Source: Pacificispira sp965223125
GTDB taxonomy: Bacteria; Pseudomonadota; Alphaproteobacteria; UBA8366; Aestuariispiraceae
DNA: 64,000 nucleotides
NCBI GenBank assembly: GCA_965223125.1
Contig: OZ244984.1
Span: 2,604,001 to 2,668,000 of the forward strand
Reading direction: 5' to 3'
The number at the start of each line of letters is the position of its first letter. Position 1 is the first letter of the stretch. Shown in pieces: positions 46,032 through 55,375 of the stretch. Below the pieces are notes generated by a model. It saw nothing but the letters and a program-made list of their open reading frames with translations, was not told where the DNA came from and did no database searches. A program made the position numbers and the translations under genes.

Positions 46032-47282
46032 TTAAACAGCCTTCAACAGTGCGTGTTTCTTCTTGCCCACCGAGAGTTTCACAATTCCGTCGGACAGGTC
46101 CGTCATGCTCAGGACCTGCCGGTCGTCATCCACCTTCACGTCGTTGACGCGCACCGCGCCGCCCTTGATCTGACGACGGGCATCGCCGTTGCTCTGGGTG
46201 AGACCAGTGCGGGTCAGGGCATCCAGAACGCCAATTCCGGCACCGAGTTCCGCAGCGCTGACATCGATGGTCGGCAGGTCGTCGCCAATGGTGCCCTCCT
46301 CGAAGGTCTTGCGGGCGGTTTCCTCGGCGGCGCGCGCGGCTTCGTCTCCGTGGCAGAGGCGGGTCGCCTCGTTTGCCAGCACGATCTTGGCGGCATTGAT
46401 CTCCGACCCTTCCAACTGTTCCAGTCGTGCGATCTCATCCAGCGGCAGGTCGGTATAGAGTTTGAGGAAGCGCCCGACATCGGCATCTTCGGTATTGCGC
46501 CAGTATTGCCAGTAGTCATAGGCGCTCAGCCGTTCGGCGTTCAGCCAGACGGCACCGCTGGCGGTTTTGCCCATCTTCGCGCCCGATGCCGTGGTCAGCA
46601 GCGGCACGGTCAGACCGTAGAGCGAGACATCATCCGTGCGTCGGCCAAGCTCAACGCCCGAGACGATGTTGCCCCATTGATCGGAGCCACCCATCTGCAG
46701 GCAGACACCATAGCGCCGGTTCAGCTCGACGAAATCATAGGATTGCAAGATCATATAGTTGAATTCGAGGAAGCTGAGCGGCTGTTCCCGCTCCAGCCGC
46801 AGCGCGACGCTGTCGAATTTCAGCATCCTGTTGACCGAGAAATGCCGCCCGTAATCGCGCAGGAAGGGGATGTAGCTCAGTTGCGAGAGCCATTCATCAT
46901 TGTTCACCATGACCGCATCGGTCGGACCATCACCGAAGGTCAGGAATTTCGCAAAGACCTTCTGGATTCCATCTATATTGCGCTGGATGTCTTCCTCGCT
47001 GAGGATCTTGCGTGCCTCGTCCTTGCCGGTGGGATCGCCGACCTTGGTCGTGCCCCCGCCCATCAGGACGATGGGCTTGTGGCCGGTGCGCTGCAACAGG
47101 CGCAACAGCATGATCGGCACCAGCGATCCCGCATGCAGCGAATCCGCCGTCGCATCGAAGCCGATATAGGCAGGGATCGGTCCTTCCAGCGCGCGGGCAT
47201 CCAGTGCCTCGCTGTCGGTGCATTGATGCAGAAAGCCACGCTCGGTGACGGTCTTCATGAAATCGGAACGGGGCATTGTCAT
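46032..47282 (-). CDS. tyrS: tyrosyl-tRNA synthetase
   Basis: 416 aa class I synthetase that charges tRNA-Tyr. The HIGH-type motif is present as HAGSL and the KMSKS loop as KMGKT; GGSDQWGN binds tyrosine. The C-terminal S4 RNA-binding domain (DARRQIKGGAVRVNDVKV) is complete. ATG 47,282 gives the family length; ATG 47,276 is also possible. It is divergent from anmK across 133 bases, a gene order often seen in alphaproteobacteria. Confidence 0.97.
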   Translation of the reverse strand: MTMPRSDFMKTVTERGFLHQCTDSEALDARALEGPIPAYIGFDATADSLHAGSLVPIMLLRLLQRTGHKPIVLMGGGTTKVGDPTGKDEARKILSEEDIQRNIDGIQKVFAKFLTFGDGPTDAVMVNNDEWLSQLSYIPFLRDYGRHFSVNRMLKFDSVALRLEREQPLSFLEFNYMILQSYDFVELNRRYGVCLQMGGSDQWGNIVSGVELGRRTDDVSLYGLTVPLLTTASGAKMGKTASGAVWLNAERLSAYDYWQYWRNTEDADVGRFLKLYTDLPLDEIARLEQLEGSEINAAKIVLANEATRLCHGDEAARAAEETARKTFEEGTIGDDLPTIDVSAAELGAGIGVLDALTRTGLTQSNGDARRQIKGGAVRVNDVKVDDDRQVLSMTDLSDGIVKLSVGKKKHALLKAV

Positions 47283-47415
47283 GATGAGCGAACTGCTGAA
47301 TTGTGAATGGGATTGACGGCGAGATAGCATGATCCCGGCGACCCGGCAATGCGACCGTCAGTAAGGGCGGTAGCAGGTATCGCCGGTATCGAGGGGGCAA
47401 GCGAAGGGGTGGGGA

Positions 47416-48510
47416 ATGGCGCGGCGGTATTCTGCAATCGGCCTGATGAGCGGGACCAGCCTCGATGGGATCGACGCGGCCCTGATCGAAACAGATGGCA
47501 CGGAAATCCTGTCGACCGGCATCAGCCTGACCCGCCCCTATACACCTGATTTCCGGGCACGGCTGAGGTCGGTACTCGGGGCGGTCGAACGGACGGTCGT
47601 GATCGATATGCTGGAGCGGGACCTGACCGATCTGCATGCCGACGTGGTCCGGGATTTGCTGGTTCGGGCCGGGCGCGCACCGGGGGAGGTTGATCTGATC
47701 GGGTTTCACGGCCAGACGATCAATCACCGCATTGACCTGGGCTGGACCTGGCAGCTGGGGCTGGGGGGGCGGCTGGCCAGGGCGACCGGGATCGACACGG
47801 TCTATGATTTCCGCCGGGCTGACGTGGCGGCAGGGGGTCAGGGCGCACCATTGGCTCCGGTCTTTCATCGTGCGTTGGCGTTGAATCTGCCGATGCCGGT
47901 GGCGGTGCTCAATCTGGGCGGGGTCGGGAATCTGACTTTCCTTGTATCTGCTGAGGGCGAGCCTATAGCCTTTGATACCGGTCCCGCCAGTGCATTGCTG
48001 GACGACTGGATCGCGCGATCCGGCGTGGATGCGATGGATCGGAATGGCACGATATCGGCGGCGGGAACGGTTGATGAAACCGCTCTCTCTGCGCTGATGG
48101 CGCATCGCTATTTTGACCAGCCGTATCCTAAATCACTGGACCGAAATGCCTTTGATCCGGCACCGGTTTCCGGTCTGTCCCTTGCGGATGGGGCCGCGAC
48201 GCTGGCGGCGTTCACCTGCGAGAGCGTTAAGCGCGGAGTGTCTCTATTGCGCGTTCGTCCGAACCGCCTGCTGGTGACCGGTGGCGGGCGTCACAACCCG
48301 ACTCTGATGCAGGGGTTGGAGCAGAGGCTGGGTCTGCCGGTGGAGCCGGTGGAGGCAGTCGGATGGGATGGCGATATGCTGGAGGCCCAGGCCTTCGGCT
48401 TCATGGCCGTGCGCAATCTGCTGGCTCTGCCGATCAGCTTTCCCGGGACAACGGGTGTATCTGCGGCAATGACCGGCGGACGGTTCATGTCCGCACGCAA
48501 CGCAATCTAA
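47416..48510 (+). CDS. anmK: anhydro-N-acetylmuramic acid kinase
   Basis: 364 aa; converts recycled 1,6-anhydro-MurNAc to MurNAc-6-phosphate with ATP in peptidoglycan recycling. The ATP-binding signature GLMSGTSLDGIDAALIET starts at residue 8. The sugar-binding/catalytic region has LIGFHGQTINH, DFRRADVAAGGQGAPL and AFDTGPASALLDDW. The length is normal. It ends 12 bases from the convergent alpha/beta hydrolase gene. Confidence 0.97.
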   Translation: MARRYSAIGLMSGTSLDGIDAALIETDGTEILSTGISLTRPYTPDFRARLRSVLGAVERTVVIDMLERDLTDLHADVVRDLLVRAGRAPGEVDLIGFHGQTINHRIDLGWTWQLGLGGRLARATGIDTVYDFRRADVAAGGQGAPLAPVFHRALALNLPMPVAVLNLGGVGNLTFLVSAEGEPIAFDTGPASALLDDWIARSGVDAMDRNGTISAAGTVDETALSALMAHRYFDQPYPKSLDRNAFDPAPVSGLSLADGAATLAAFTCESVKRGVSLLRVRPNRLLVTGGGRHNPTLMQGLEQRLGLPVEPVEAVGWDGDMLEAQAFGFMAVRNLLALPISFPGTTGVSAAMTGGRFMSARNAI

Positions 48511-48522
48511 ATAGATGTCAAT

Positions 48523-49173
48523 CTACGCAGGACCTGAAACAAGCCGTTTATCGAGATAGGCGCTGACGCTGGTTTTCAACTCATCGACCTTGCCGGTAAA
48601 GAAATGGTTCGTATCCGGCATGACCTCATAGTCGATCTTGATGCCCTTCTGCGCCCGCAGTTTGTCGACAAGTTTGCCGACCTGTTCATGCGGGACGATA
48701 TCGTCGGCGTCACCCTGAAGGATCAGACCAGAGGACGGGCAGGGGGCGAGGAAAGTGAAATCATGCTGGTTGGCGGGCGGGGCAACGGCGATGAAACCGT
48801 TGATTTCCGGACGGCGCATCAGCAGTTGCATGGCGATCCAGGCACCAAAGGAAAAACCGGCGATCCAGCAGTCACGGGCATTCTCGTTATAGGTCTGAAG
48901 CCAGTCCAATGCGGTCGCCGCATCCGACAATTCACCCTCGCCCCGGGAAAAGACGCCCTGGGACCGACCGACACCCCGGAAATTGAAACGCAGACAGGAG
49001 AAGCCGCGCTTGGCGAAGGTATGATACATCTCGTAAACGAGGCGGTTGTTCATCGTTCCGCCATGCTGCGGGTGCGGATGCAGGAACAGGGCAATTGGTG
49101 CATTGCTGTCGGTGCCGTGTGTGTAGCGGCCTTCAAGGCGTCCTTCCGGACCGTTGATCGTAACTTCGGGCAT
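48523..49173 (-). CDS. alpha/beta hydrolase
   Basis: 216 aa serine hydrolase of the dienelactone-hydrolase-like group. Nucleophile elbow GFSFGAW (GxSxG), Asp in GDADDIV and His in DTNHFF form the triad; LRFNFRGVGRSQG is the oxyanion-side motif. ATG 49,173 matches the family N-terminus (MPEVTINGPEGRLEG); 28 further open codons upstream are discounted. The substrate is unknown. Genes of this type are often found next to the Fe-S assembly genes in alphaproteobacteria (recollection). Confidence 0.88.
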   Translation of the reverse strand: MPEVTINGPEGRLEGRYTHGTDSNAPIALFLHPHPQHGGTMNNRLVYEMYHTFAKRGFSCLRFNFRGVGRSQGVFSRGEGELSDAATALDWLQTYNENARDCWIAGFSFGAWIAMQLLMRRPEINGFIAVAPPANQHDFTFLAPCPSSGLILQGDADDIVPHEQVGKLVDKLRAQKGIKIDYEVMPDTNHFFTGKVDELKTSVSAYLDKRLVSGPA

Positions 49174-49388
49174 TGGGCGTCCCCGGTGATATTGTGGGTA
49201 TGGAAAAACTGTTGTTACCACGCACTTGGCTGTAAACGTCGGAACCTTGGGATACAAGCGTAATCGCGGAACTGTGCGGGGTGCGTTCCTTGACGCTGCT
49301 CATTCGGCTTGTATATGTAAGGCATGATTTTACCCTTTTAAGGGTACGCGGCGGTAAAGAGTGGGTTGGTCAGGAAAGGCGGACAGTC

Positions 49389-50144
49389 ATGTTCAGGACG
49401 ATAAGATCCGATATTGATGCGATGATCGCGCGCGATCCGGCAGCCCGCTCTCGTATCGAGGTGGCGCTGCTCTATCCGGCGTTCCATGCCATCCTCATGT
49501 ATCGCGCGTCGCATTTTCTCTGGCGCAAGCGCTGGTTTTTCGTGGCACGCGCTTTGTCACAATTCGCGCGGCTGATGACCGGGATCGAAATTCATCCGGG
49601 TGCAAAGATCGGCACGGGTTTCTTTATCGATCACGGCATGGGCGTCGTGATCGGGGAAACGGCGGAAATCGGCGACAATGTCACCCTGTATCACGATGTT
49701 ACCCTGGGTGGGGTCTCCCCGGCGGAGAATTCCGACGGCCAGCGCTGCACCAAGCGCCACCCGACCCTGGAAGACAATGTCATCGTTGGTTCCGGAGCGC
49801 AGATTCTCGGCCCGATCACGGTGGGGCGATGCGCCCGCGTCGGTGCCAACGCAGTCGTAATCAAGAATGTTGCCGAAGGGGCGACCATGGTCGGCATTCC
49901 GGCAAAGCCGGTTGTCGGTCAGGCCAATCGTTCGGATGCGGCTTTCTCTCCCTACGGAACACCGCTTGGTGATATTCCGGACCCGGCCGCCCGCGCGATT
50001 GAAGGTCTGATGCAGCAGGTTGAAATCCTCAAGGCACAGGTCGGCGATCTTGAATCCCGGCTTTCGGAGGCAGAAAGTCGTCCGAATTATGGGTTTTCGG
50101 TGGATGATTCGTCCCGAGACATATCGCAAACTGCCAAGAAGTAG
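49389..50144 (+). CDS. cysE: serine O-acetyltransferase
   Basis: 251 aa; acetylates serine for cysteine synthesis. N-terminal helical part (MIARDPAARSRIEVALLYPA) and a left-handed beta-helix of hexapeptide repeats with the active-site DHGMGVVIGETAEIGDNV and HPTLEDNVIVGSGAQILG. The C-terminus is extended by a charged ~55-residue tail including VEILKAQVGDLESRLSEAES, a probable short coiled coil not usual in CysE. ATG 49,389 fits the family; the frame is open 36 codons upstream. It lies just upstream of iscR and the cysteine desulfurases, so it supplies their substrate. Confidence 0.95.
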   Translation: MFRTIRSDIDAMIARDPAARSRIEVALLYPAFHAILMYRASHFLWRKRWFFVARALSQFARLMTGIEIHPGAKIGTGFFIDHGMGVVIGETAEIGDNVTLYHDVTLGGVSPAENSDGQRCTKRHPTLEDNVIVGSGAQILGPITVGRCARVGANAVVIKNVAEGATMVGIPAKPVVGQANRSDAAFSPYGTPLGDIPDPAARAIEGLMQQVEILKAQVGDLESRLSEAESRPNYGFSVDDSSRDISQTAKK

Positions 50145-50366
50145 CCAATACCGCCTTCTTTCAGGGCACGTTTGCGCAAAACCCTCCCTTAGTTAAGAGA
50201 TTTTGCATACCGGTTCTTTACTTACCCGTGATGTACGCTATTTCATAACCGAAATGGTCATAATTTGATGATGGGCGGTGATGAGAATTCCTGCCCGGCG
50301 GCGCTTCAGGAAGCGTTTTCGTTGGGTTTGAGTCCATCGGGCATCATCCGGTAAGGGAGGTTGGGA

Positions 50367-50831
50367 GTGAAATTGACGACAAAGGGTCGGTATGCGGTCA
50401 TGGCTGTGGTAGATCTTGCATCCATGCGATCTGGACGTCCGGTGGCTTTGGCGGAAATCGCTGACCGGCAGGATATATCGCTGTCCTATCTGGAACAGTT
50501 GTTCGCCAAGCTGAAAAAGGGGGGCGTGGTGAAAAGCGTCCGCGGTCCGGGCGGTGGTTATATGCTGGCCTCCCCCAGCGGTACGATATCCATCGCGACC
50601 ATCGTGAAGGCCGTCGAAGATGATGCCCGAAAGGTACGCTGTGCCCCAAATGCTCCGGAACATTGCCTGTCGGGAAATCATCGATGTGCGACACATAACC
50701 TCTGGCACATGCTGACAGTCAAAATGGAGAGTGTCCTTGCTTCGGTCAGTCTGGCCGACGTCTGTGAAGGGCGTATTTCCATCGGCGGCGGTGCCGGGTC
50801 AGTGGCCCGGATGGCTGGAGGTGATGATTGA
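50367..50831 (+). CDS. iscR: Rrf2-family Fe-S regulator, IscR-like
   Basis: 154 aa. N-terminal winged HTH (residues 1-70: LTTKGRYAVMAVVDLA; ISLSYLEQLFAKLKKGGVVK; VRGPGGGYML) and cluster ligands RCAPNAPEHC, HRC and ATH, giving C-x7-C-x6-C-x2-H. This is longer than the C-x5-C-x5-C-x2-H of E. coli IscR, but the cysteine order and His are kept. The start GTG 50,367 follows AAGGGAGG by 6 bases. First gene of iscR-desulfurase-desulfurase-fdx; it should sense cluster status and control this operon. No clear IscR box could be read in the 222-base upstream gap. Confidence 0.92.
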   Translation: MKLTTKGRYAVMAVVDLASMRSGRPVALAEIADRQDISLSYLEQLFAKLKKGGVVKSVRGPGGGYMLASPSGTISIATIVKAVEDDARKVRCAPNAPEHCLSGNHRCATHNLWHMLTVKMESVLASVSLADVCEGRISIGGGAGSVARMAGGDD

Positions 50832-50898
50832 TCCTGACCCATCTATATTAGGCGATTTTTGACGACACCTTTCCATTGGCGCGGTGGCATGAGAAAAG

Positions 50899-52023
50899 AT
50901 GGGCATGCGACGCGACCCCGTCTATCTGGACTACAATGCCACTTGCCCGATCCTGCCGACGGCGTCGCAGGCGCTGGTTGCTGCTCTTACCAGTGGCGGC
51001 AATCCATCGTCTATCCATGGTTTTGGCAGAGCCGCGCGGGCGATGGTGGAGCAGGCGCGGCGGCAGGTGGCGGAATTGGTCGGTGCGGCGGGAGGATCGG
51101 TGGTCTTCACTTCCGGTGCCAGCGAGGCCAATGTCCTGGCTCTACGCGGTCTTCCCTCGACACGCATTCTGACCTCACCCATTGAACATGACAGCGTGCT
51201 GAACGCGGTTCCGGATGCGATCCGCCTTGACCTTGATTCGCGTGGAATGATTGATCTCGCTGCCTTGAAAGCGATCATCCGGCAGGGCGATCTGGTCTCC
51301 ATAATGGCGGTCAACAATGAAACAGGCTGCATCCAGCCGCTGACGGAATGCGCGGATATCATCCGTGAGGCCGGTGCGCGCCTGCATGTTGATGCGGTTC
51401 AGGCCGCAGGACGTATCACCCTCGATTTTAGAGCGCTCAAGGCGGCAGCGATCAGCATCAGCGGGCACAAGATTGGTGGACCGCCTGGTGTCGGTGCCCT
51501 GATTGTGGATCAGGCACTCAGTCTCACTGCGCAGACCAGAGGCGGCGGTCAGGAACGCGGACGGCGGGGTGGAACGGAGAACATGCCCGGCATCGCCGGT
51601 TTCGGTGCCGCCGCCGATCATGTGCGGAGTGATCGGCAGGCGGAGCAGGGCCGCCTGACCGAATTGCGGGACGGTCTTGAGGCGCGATTGTTGGAGGCTC
51701 TGCCGTCCCTGCGGGTGATCGGTCGAGATGTGCCGCGTGTCGGAAACACATCCTGCCTTGCGCTTCCCGGTATTCCGGCGGAAAAGCAGGTGATCGCACT
51801 GGATCTGGCCGGATTCGCGGTCAGTGCCGGGTCGGCCTGTTCCTCCGGCAAGGTGAAGGCAAGCCATGTGCTGCGTGCGATGGGGCTGTCCGACGGCATT
51901 GCCGGTTCGGCAATCCGGGTCAGTCTCGGCTGGCGGACGCAAGAGGAAGAGATGCAGAGGTTTTCTGCGGCCTATCTCGACATGGCGCACAGGCTGATGC
52001 GGCAGGGTGACAGTGCTGGATAG
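50899..52023 (+). CDS. cysteine desulfurase, group I (first copy)
   Basis: 374 aa PLP enzyme that takes sulfur from cysteine. PLP Lys in SISGHKIGGPPGVG and the persulfide Cys in SAGSACSSGKVKASH. It starts YLDYNATCPI, whereas canonical IscS and the second copy have YLDYQATTP. It is shorter and more diverged than the next gene, with which it is tandem (23-base gap). ATG 50,899 or 50,905 may start it. Both copies look catalytically intact, so this is probably a functional paralogue with a specialised sulfur acceptor. Confidence 0.93.
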   Translation: MGMRRDPVYLDYNATCPILPTASQALVAALTSGGNPSSIHGFGRAARAMVEQARRQVAELVGAAGGSVVFTSGASEANVLALRGLPSTRILTSPIEHDSVLNAVPDAIRLDLDSRGMIDLAALKAIIRQGDLVSIMAVNNETGCIQPLTECADIIREAGARLHVDAVQAAGRITLDFRALKAAAISISGHKIGGPPGVGALIVDQALSLTAQTRGGGQERGRRGGTENMPGIAGFGAAADHVRSDRQAEQGRLTELRDGLEARLLEALPSLRVIGRDVPRVGNTSCLALPGIPAEKQVIALDLAGFAVSAGSACSSGKVKASHVLRAMGLSDGIAGSAIRVSLGWRTQEEEMQRFSAAYLDMAHRLMRQGDSAG

Positions 52024-52046
52024 GGGCAGGACAGGGAGTGTCAGGG

Positions 52047-53207
52047 ATGAAAGCCAATAGACCGAACAAGCCGATCTATCTGGATTATCAGGCGACCACC
52101 CCCTGCGACCCGCGTGTGGTGGAACGGATGCTGCCCTATTTCAGCGATGTTTTCGGCAATCCGCATTCGGCGGATCATCGCCATGGCTGGGAGGCGGAGT
52201 CGGCGGTGGAGGCTGCGCGAGGACAGATCGCAGCTTTGATCGGTGGTAAGGCGCGGGATATCGTCTTTACCTCGGGTGCCACGGAATCGAACAATCTGGC
52301 CATCAAGGGTGCAGCCCGCCATAGGCGGCAGGCCGAGGGGCGTGACCGGATCGTCACTCTGGCCAGCGAACATAAATGCGTGCTGGAAAGCATGGCCCGC
52401 CTGGGCCGGGAAGGGTTTGCGGTGACCGTGCTGCAGATACGGTCCAGCGGCCTTGTCGATCTGGATGCACTTGAACAGATGCTGGACGAGAAAGTCGCCG
52501 TCGTTTCGGTCATGGCGGTCAACAATGAGATCGGGGTGATCCAGCCGCTGGCGGAAATCGGGGCGCTGGCGCGGCGCTTTGGGGCTTGGTTCCACAGCGA
52601 CGCGGCTCAAGGGTTTGGCAAAATTCCGCTGGATGTTGACGCCCTGTCCATCGATCTGATGAGCATATCCGGGCACAAGATTTATGGCCCGAAGGGTGTG
52701 GGCGCGTTGTATGTCCGAAGCCGAAACCCCCGGATATCGCTGGATCCGCTGATGGATGGCGGGGGGCAGGAGCGGGGACTGCGTTCCGGAACCTTGCCGG
52801 TGCCACTCTGTGTCGGTCTGGGCGCTGCGGCGGAAATTGCAGGTCGGGAAATGGCGGCGGAGTCGGATCGCCTCAGAACCTTTCGGGATGATCTCTGGCA
52901 GCGCCTCCATGCGGCCCGCCCTGCACTTACGCTCAATGGGGATCCGGATCAGCGCATCGCTGGAAACCTGAATGTGACGGTTCCGGACCTGGAGGGATCG
53001 GAACTTCTGGCGGCACTCGACGGGCTCTCGGTTTCCAGTGGCTCGGCTTGTTCGTCGGGCGCGCAGGCGGCCAGCCATGTGCTTCAGGCACTGGGGCACG
53101 ATCCCGCCCGGATTGCGGCGGGTCTGCGGCTCGGCCTCGGGCGGTTCACCACACAGTCCGATATCGATGCGGCGGTTGAAATGCTGCTGGCGGCAATCCC
53201 GTCATGA
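52047..53207 (+). CDS. iscS: cysteine desulfurase, group I (IscS-like)
   Basis: 386 aa. YLDYQATTPCDPRVVERMLP, PLP Lys in SISGHKIYGPKGVGALYV, HSDAAQGFGKIPLDV and the flexible Cys loop SSGSACSSGAQAASH are all IscS-like. The start ATG 52,047 has GGGAG 8 bases upstream; GTG 52,038 is less likely. It supplies sulfur for Fe-S clusters and perhaps tRNA thiolation. No iscU follows; ferredoxin is next after 91 bases. A third desulfurase, SufS, lies 6 kb downstream. Confidence 0.95.
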   Translation: MKANRPNKPIYLDYQATTPCDPRVVERMLPYFSDVFGNPHSADHRHGWEAESAVEAARGQIAALIGGKARDIVFTSGATESNNLAIKGAARHRRQAEGRDRIVTLASEHKCVLESMARLGREGFAVTVLQIRSSGLVDLDALEQMLDEKVAVVSVMAVNNEIGVIQPLAEIGALARRFGAWFHSDAAQGFGKIPLDVDALSIDLMSISGHKIYGPKGVGALYVRSRNPRISLDPLMDGGGQERGLRSGTLPVPLCVGLGAAAEIAGREMAAESDRLRTFRDDLWQRLHAARPALTLNGDPDQRIAGNLNVTVPDLEGSELLAALDGLSVSSGSACSSGAQAASHVLQALGHDPARIAAGLRLGLGRFTTQSDIDAAVEMLLAAIPS

Positions 53208-53298
53208 CAGGCATGCCCCCGCAAGGCGATTGACTTCGGGGGGTACATATTCCAAAACCCGGACATGCGTCTGGTCCCGACGGTCTTAGGGGAAATAC

Positions 53299-53616
53299 AT
53301 GCCGAAAATCACCTTTGTTCATCGAGATGGCAGTGAAACGGTCGTCGATGCGAAGCCCGGTCTTTCTGTGATGGAGACGGCGGTCGAGAATGATGTCGAG
53401 ATCGAAGCGGCCTGTGAAGGCTCGCTCGCCTGCGCGACCTGTCATCTGGTGGTGGAGGATCAGGACTGGTTTGACCGCCTGGATCCACCCAGCGAGGATG
53501 AGGAGGACATGCTTGATCTCGCTTTCGGACTGACCAAGACCTCCCGCCTCAGTTGCCAGATCCGCGTCACCGACGCGCTGGACGGTCTGCGCCTGCGGGT
53601 TCCAGAGGAAACCTGA
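53299..53616 (+). CDS. fdx: 2Fe-2S ferredoxin of ISC/adrenodoxin type
   Basis: 105 aa. Cluster ligands in CEGSLACATCHLVV (C-x5-C-x2-C) and the fourth Cys in RLSCQIRVTDAL. It starts MPKITFVHRDGSE and has the acidic interaction region PPSEDEEDMLDLA typical of the Isc ferredoxin that supplies electrons for cluster assembly. GGGGAA precedes the ATG. It follows the two desulfurases and is probably in the iscR operon. It could also be a general mono-oxygenase donor, but context favours cluster assembly. Confidence 0.93.
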   Translation: MPKITFVHRDGSETVVDAKPGLSVMETAVENDVEIEAACEGSLACATCHLVVEDQDWFDRLDPPSEDEEDMLDLAFGLTKTSRLSCQIRVTDALDGLRLRVPEET

Positions 53617-54002
53617 TCCTGATTTTGTACCTTGCCCTCAATTCTGGGTAGGGGGTGGGTTCGGCATTTCCTCTGCTTCATGGTTAACGCAGCATGCCTT
53701 CGAATCGATCTGATCGGGGGTTCTGCAACAGCCCAGTACAGTTTTTCCTTGCATTGCGTTAGCTTAGGGCGCATGTTCCTCCCGCGATGATCCCGCAGCC
53801 GGTTTGCGAGTGACGAATGACTTTGGGTATGGTGATGAGCTGCGTGCTCGCGATTGTACCAGAGACTGCCTTCCTCAAAAAATCCTATGATGGGCAATTC
53901 GCCCCGGTTCCGCATGAGCGCGGTCCGGGAATGCATATCGGGTATGGTATTCCAATGAGGGAATTTCCAGCCCGCGAATCGAACATGTAGGACTACGAGA
54001 AA
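53617..54002 (+). other. 386-base gap: long leader of the cold-shock gene
   Basis: No convincing gene is present in either strand. The stretch begins after fdx and probably holds the fdx transcript end, the cspA promoter and a long 5' untranslated region. A TTGCAT...TTAGCTTAGGG region near 53,752 and several short GC-rich inverted stretches could be promoter and RNA structure, but none is decisive. Long structured leaders are usual for cspA-type genes. Confidence 0.4.
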
Positions 54003-54206
54003 ATGGCCAAAGGCACCGTCAAATTTTTCAACACCACCAAAGGCTTCGGCTTTATCACTCCGGATAGCGGTGAAAAGGACGTCTTCGTCCACATCACTGC
54101 CGTGCAGGCTTCCGGCCTGGACACTCTGAGCGATGGCCAATCCGTGGAATTTGAGGTCGAAGCAGACCGCCGCGGACCGAAGGCGGTGAACCTTCGCGCA
54201 CACTAA
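54003..54206 (+). CDS. cspA: cold-shock protein, CspA family
   Basis: 67 aa single-domain OB-fold nucleic-acid chaperone. RNP1 KGFGFI and RNP2 VFVHI are intact with the expected aromatic residues. The start MAKGTVKFFN is standard. It lies alone between the Isc and Suf parts of the Fe-S region, with its own long upstream leader and a strong terminator, so it is an independent transcript. Confidence 0.97.
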   Translation: MAKGTVKFFNTTKGFGFITPDSGEKDVFVHITAVQASGLDTLSDGQSVEFEVEADRRGPKAVNLRAH

Positions 54207-54251
54207 AAGCCGCGCGAGCCGGTCTTAGGATCGGAACCGCGCAGCAACGGG

Positions 54252-54280
54252 AAAGGCGGCACCATCGGTGCCGCCTTTTT
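54252..54280 (+). terminator. strong intrinsic terminator after cspA
   Basis: AAAGGCGGCACC (54,252-54,263), loop ATC, GGTGCCGCCTTT (54,267-54,278), continuing as TTTTT. A 12-bp perfect stem (9 GC-rich core pairs) with a T tract, 45 bases after the cspA stop codon. Confidence 0.95.
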
Positions 54281-54382
54281 CCGTTTCAGAGCATTTTCTT
54301 GAAATCGTCACTCGCCTTTGCAGCCCGATTTCTCCACGCTCCTGAATTCGTCACGCTGAGGAACGGCTTCACAAGGGATATC

Positions 54383-55246
54383 ATGGCCAAGATCATCGTT
54401 TTCACCGATCTGCATATTCTGCCTGAGGGCGGACGGATCATAGGGCTGGACCCCAGCGAGCGCCTGCTCTGCGGGATTGAGCATGCGATTCGTCATCATC
54501 CGGATGCGGACCACATCGTCTGCACCGGCGACCTGACCCATCGTGGCGATGCGGAATCCTATCGCCGTTTGCGGGATCTGGTGTCGCGTTTCGCGGTCCC
54601 GGTCACGTTGCTGATCGGAAATCATGATTGTCGCGAGACCTTCATTGAATCCTTCCCCGAGGCCGCGCTGGACCCGAACGGGTTCGTGCAGAGCGCCGTT
54701 GATGCGGGGGACTGGCGGCTGGTCTTCCTCGATACGCTGAATGCCCCGCCCTATGAATTCCCGGAAACCTATAGCGGTTTCCTGTGCGAGGAGCGTCTGG
54801 CATGGCTGGATGCAGAACTCTCAGCCGCTGCTGGGCGTCCGGTCCTGCTTTTCCTGCATCACCCGCCCCATGATATCGGATTTCCGGGTATGGATGCGAT
54901 TCGGTTGAAGAATGGCGATGCGCTTTATGAAGTGATCGAACGGCACGGAAATGTGAGGCATATCGTTGCGGGTCATGTCCATCGGACGATTTCCGGGTCC
55001 AATCGCGGGATTGCGTTTTCGGTCTTTAAGAGCCCCTGTCATCAGATGCCGATGAACACCCATTCCATGGATCTGTCACTGTCGGTGGATGAACCAGGAG
55101 CTTACGGGATTCTTATAACAACCCCGACCGGTCTGATTGTTCACAGCGAGGACTTCGCCATCGCCATTGCCAGTGCGGAACCCTCGCCAGACGCGCTGGG
55201 GGCAGAGGCGGATGTGAGGGCAGATGCCGAAGTAGGGACGGCATAG
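54383..55246 (+). CDS. metallophosphoesterase, CpdA-like
   Basis: 287 aa calcineurin-fold phosphoesterase with the full metal set: DLH in VFTDLHIL, GD in CTGDLTH, GNHD in LIGNHDC, H in FLHHPPHD and GHVH in VAGHVHRT. The order and spacing resemble cyclic-AMP phosphodiesterase CpdA and class III nucleotide phosphodiesterases; the substrate is not proven. ATG 54,383 follows AAGGGA with 4-base spacing. It has a C-terminal acidic, alanine-rich tail of ~30 residues. It stands alone between cspA and the suf regulator. Confidence 0.88.
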   Translation: MAKIIVFTDLHILPEGGRIIGLDPSERLLCGIEHAIRHHPDADHIVCTGDLTHRGDAESYRRLRDLVSRFAVPVTLLIGNHDCRETFIESFPEAALDPNGFVQSAVDAGDWRLVFLDTLNAPPYEFPETYSGFLCEERLAWLDAELSAAAGRPVLLFLHHPPHDIGFPGMDAIRLKNGDALYEVIERHGNVRHIVAGHVHRTISGSNRGIAFSVFKSPCHQMPMNTHSMDLSLSVDEPGAYGILITTPTGLIVHSEDFAIAIASAEPSPDALGAEADVRADAEVGTA

Positions 55247-55334
55247 CTTGATATAAATCCTTGCGCCAACGGGGATGAAGCGGCTATTTCGGGGCTTGCA
55301 AAGTCGCGCCTTTCCACTAAATCTACAAACAGGA

Positions 55335-55359
55335 CCTAATTGGTACGGTTTAGGCCGTA
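55335..55359. promoter_or_regulatory. candidate operator before the suf regulator
   Basis: Two nested inverted repeats are visible: CCTAA-N10-TTAGG (55,335-55,339 with 55,350-55,354) and TACGG-TTTAGG-CCGTA (55,344-55,359). They lie 17-41 bases before the Rrf2 start, where an autoregulating Rrf2 dimer would bind. The sequence is not a standard E. coli IscR box. Confidence 0.5.
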
Positions 55360-55375
55360 TCCAGGGAGAGAACGC

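Noticed and set aside
50145..50366. IscR or RirA box before iscR
   Set aside because: A+T-rich stretches exist near 50,220-50,270, but none matches a known consensus well enough to report.
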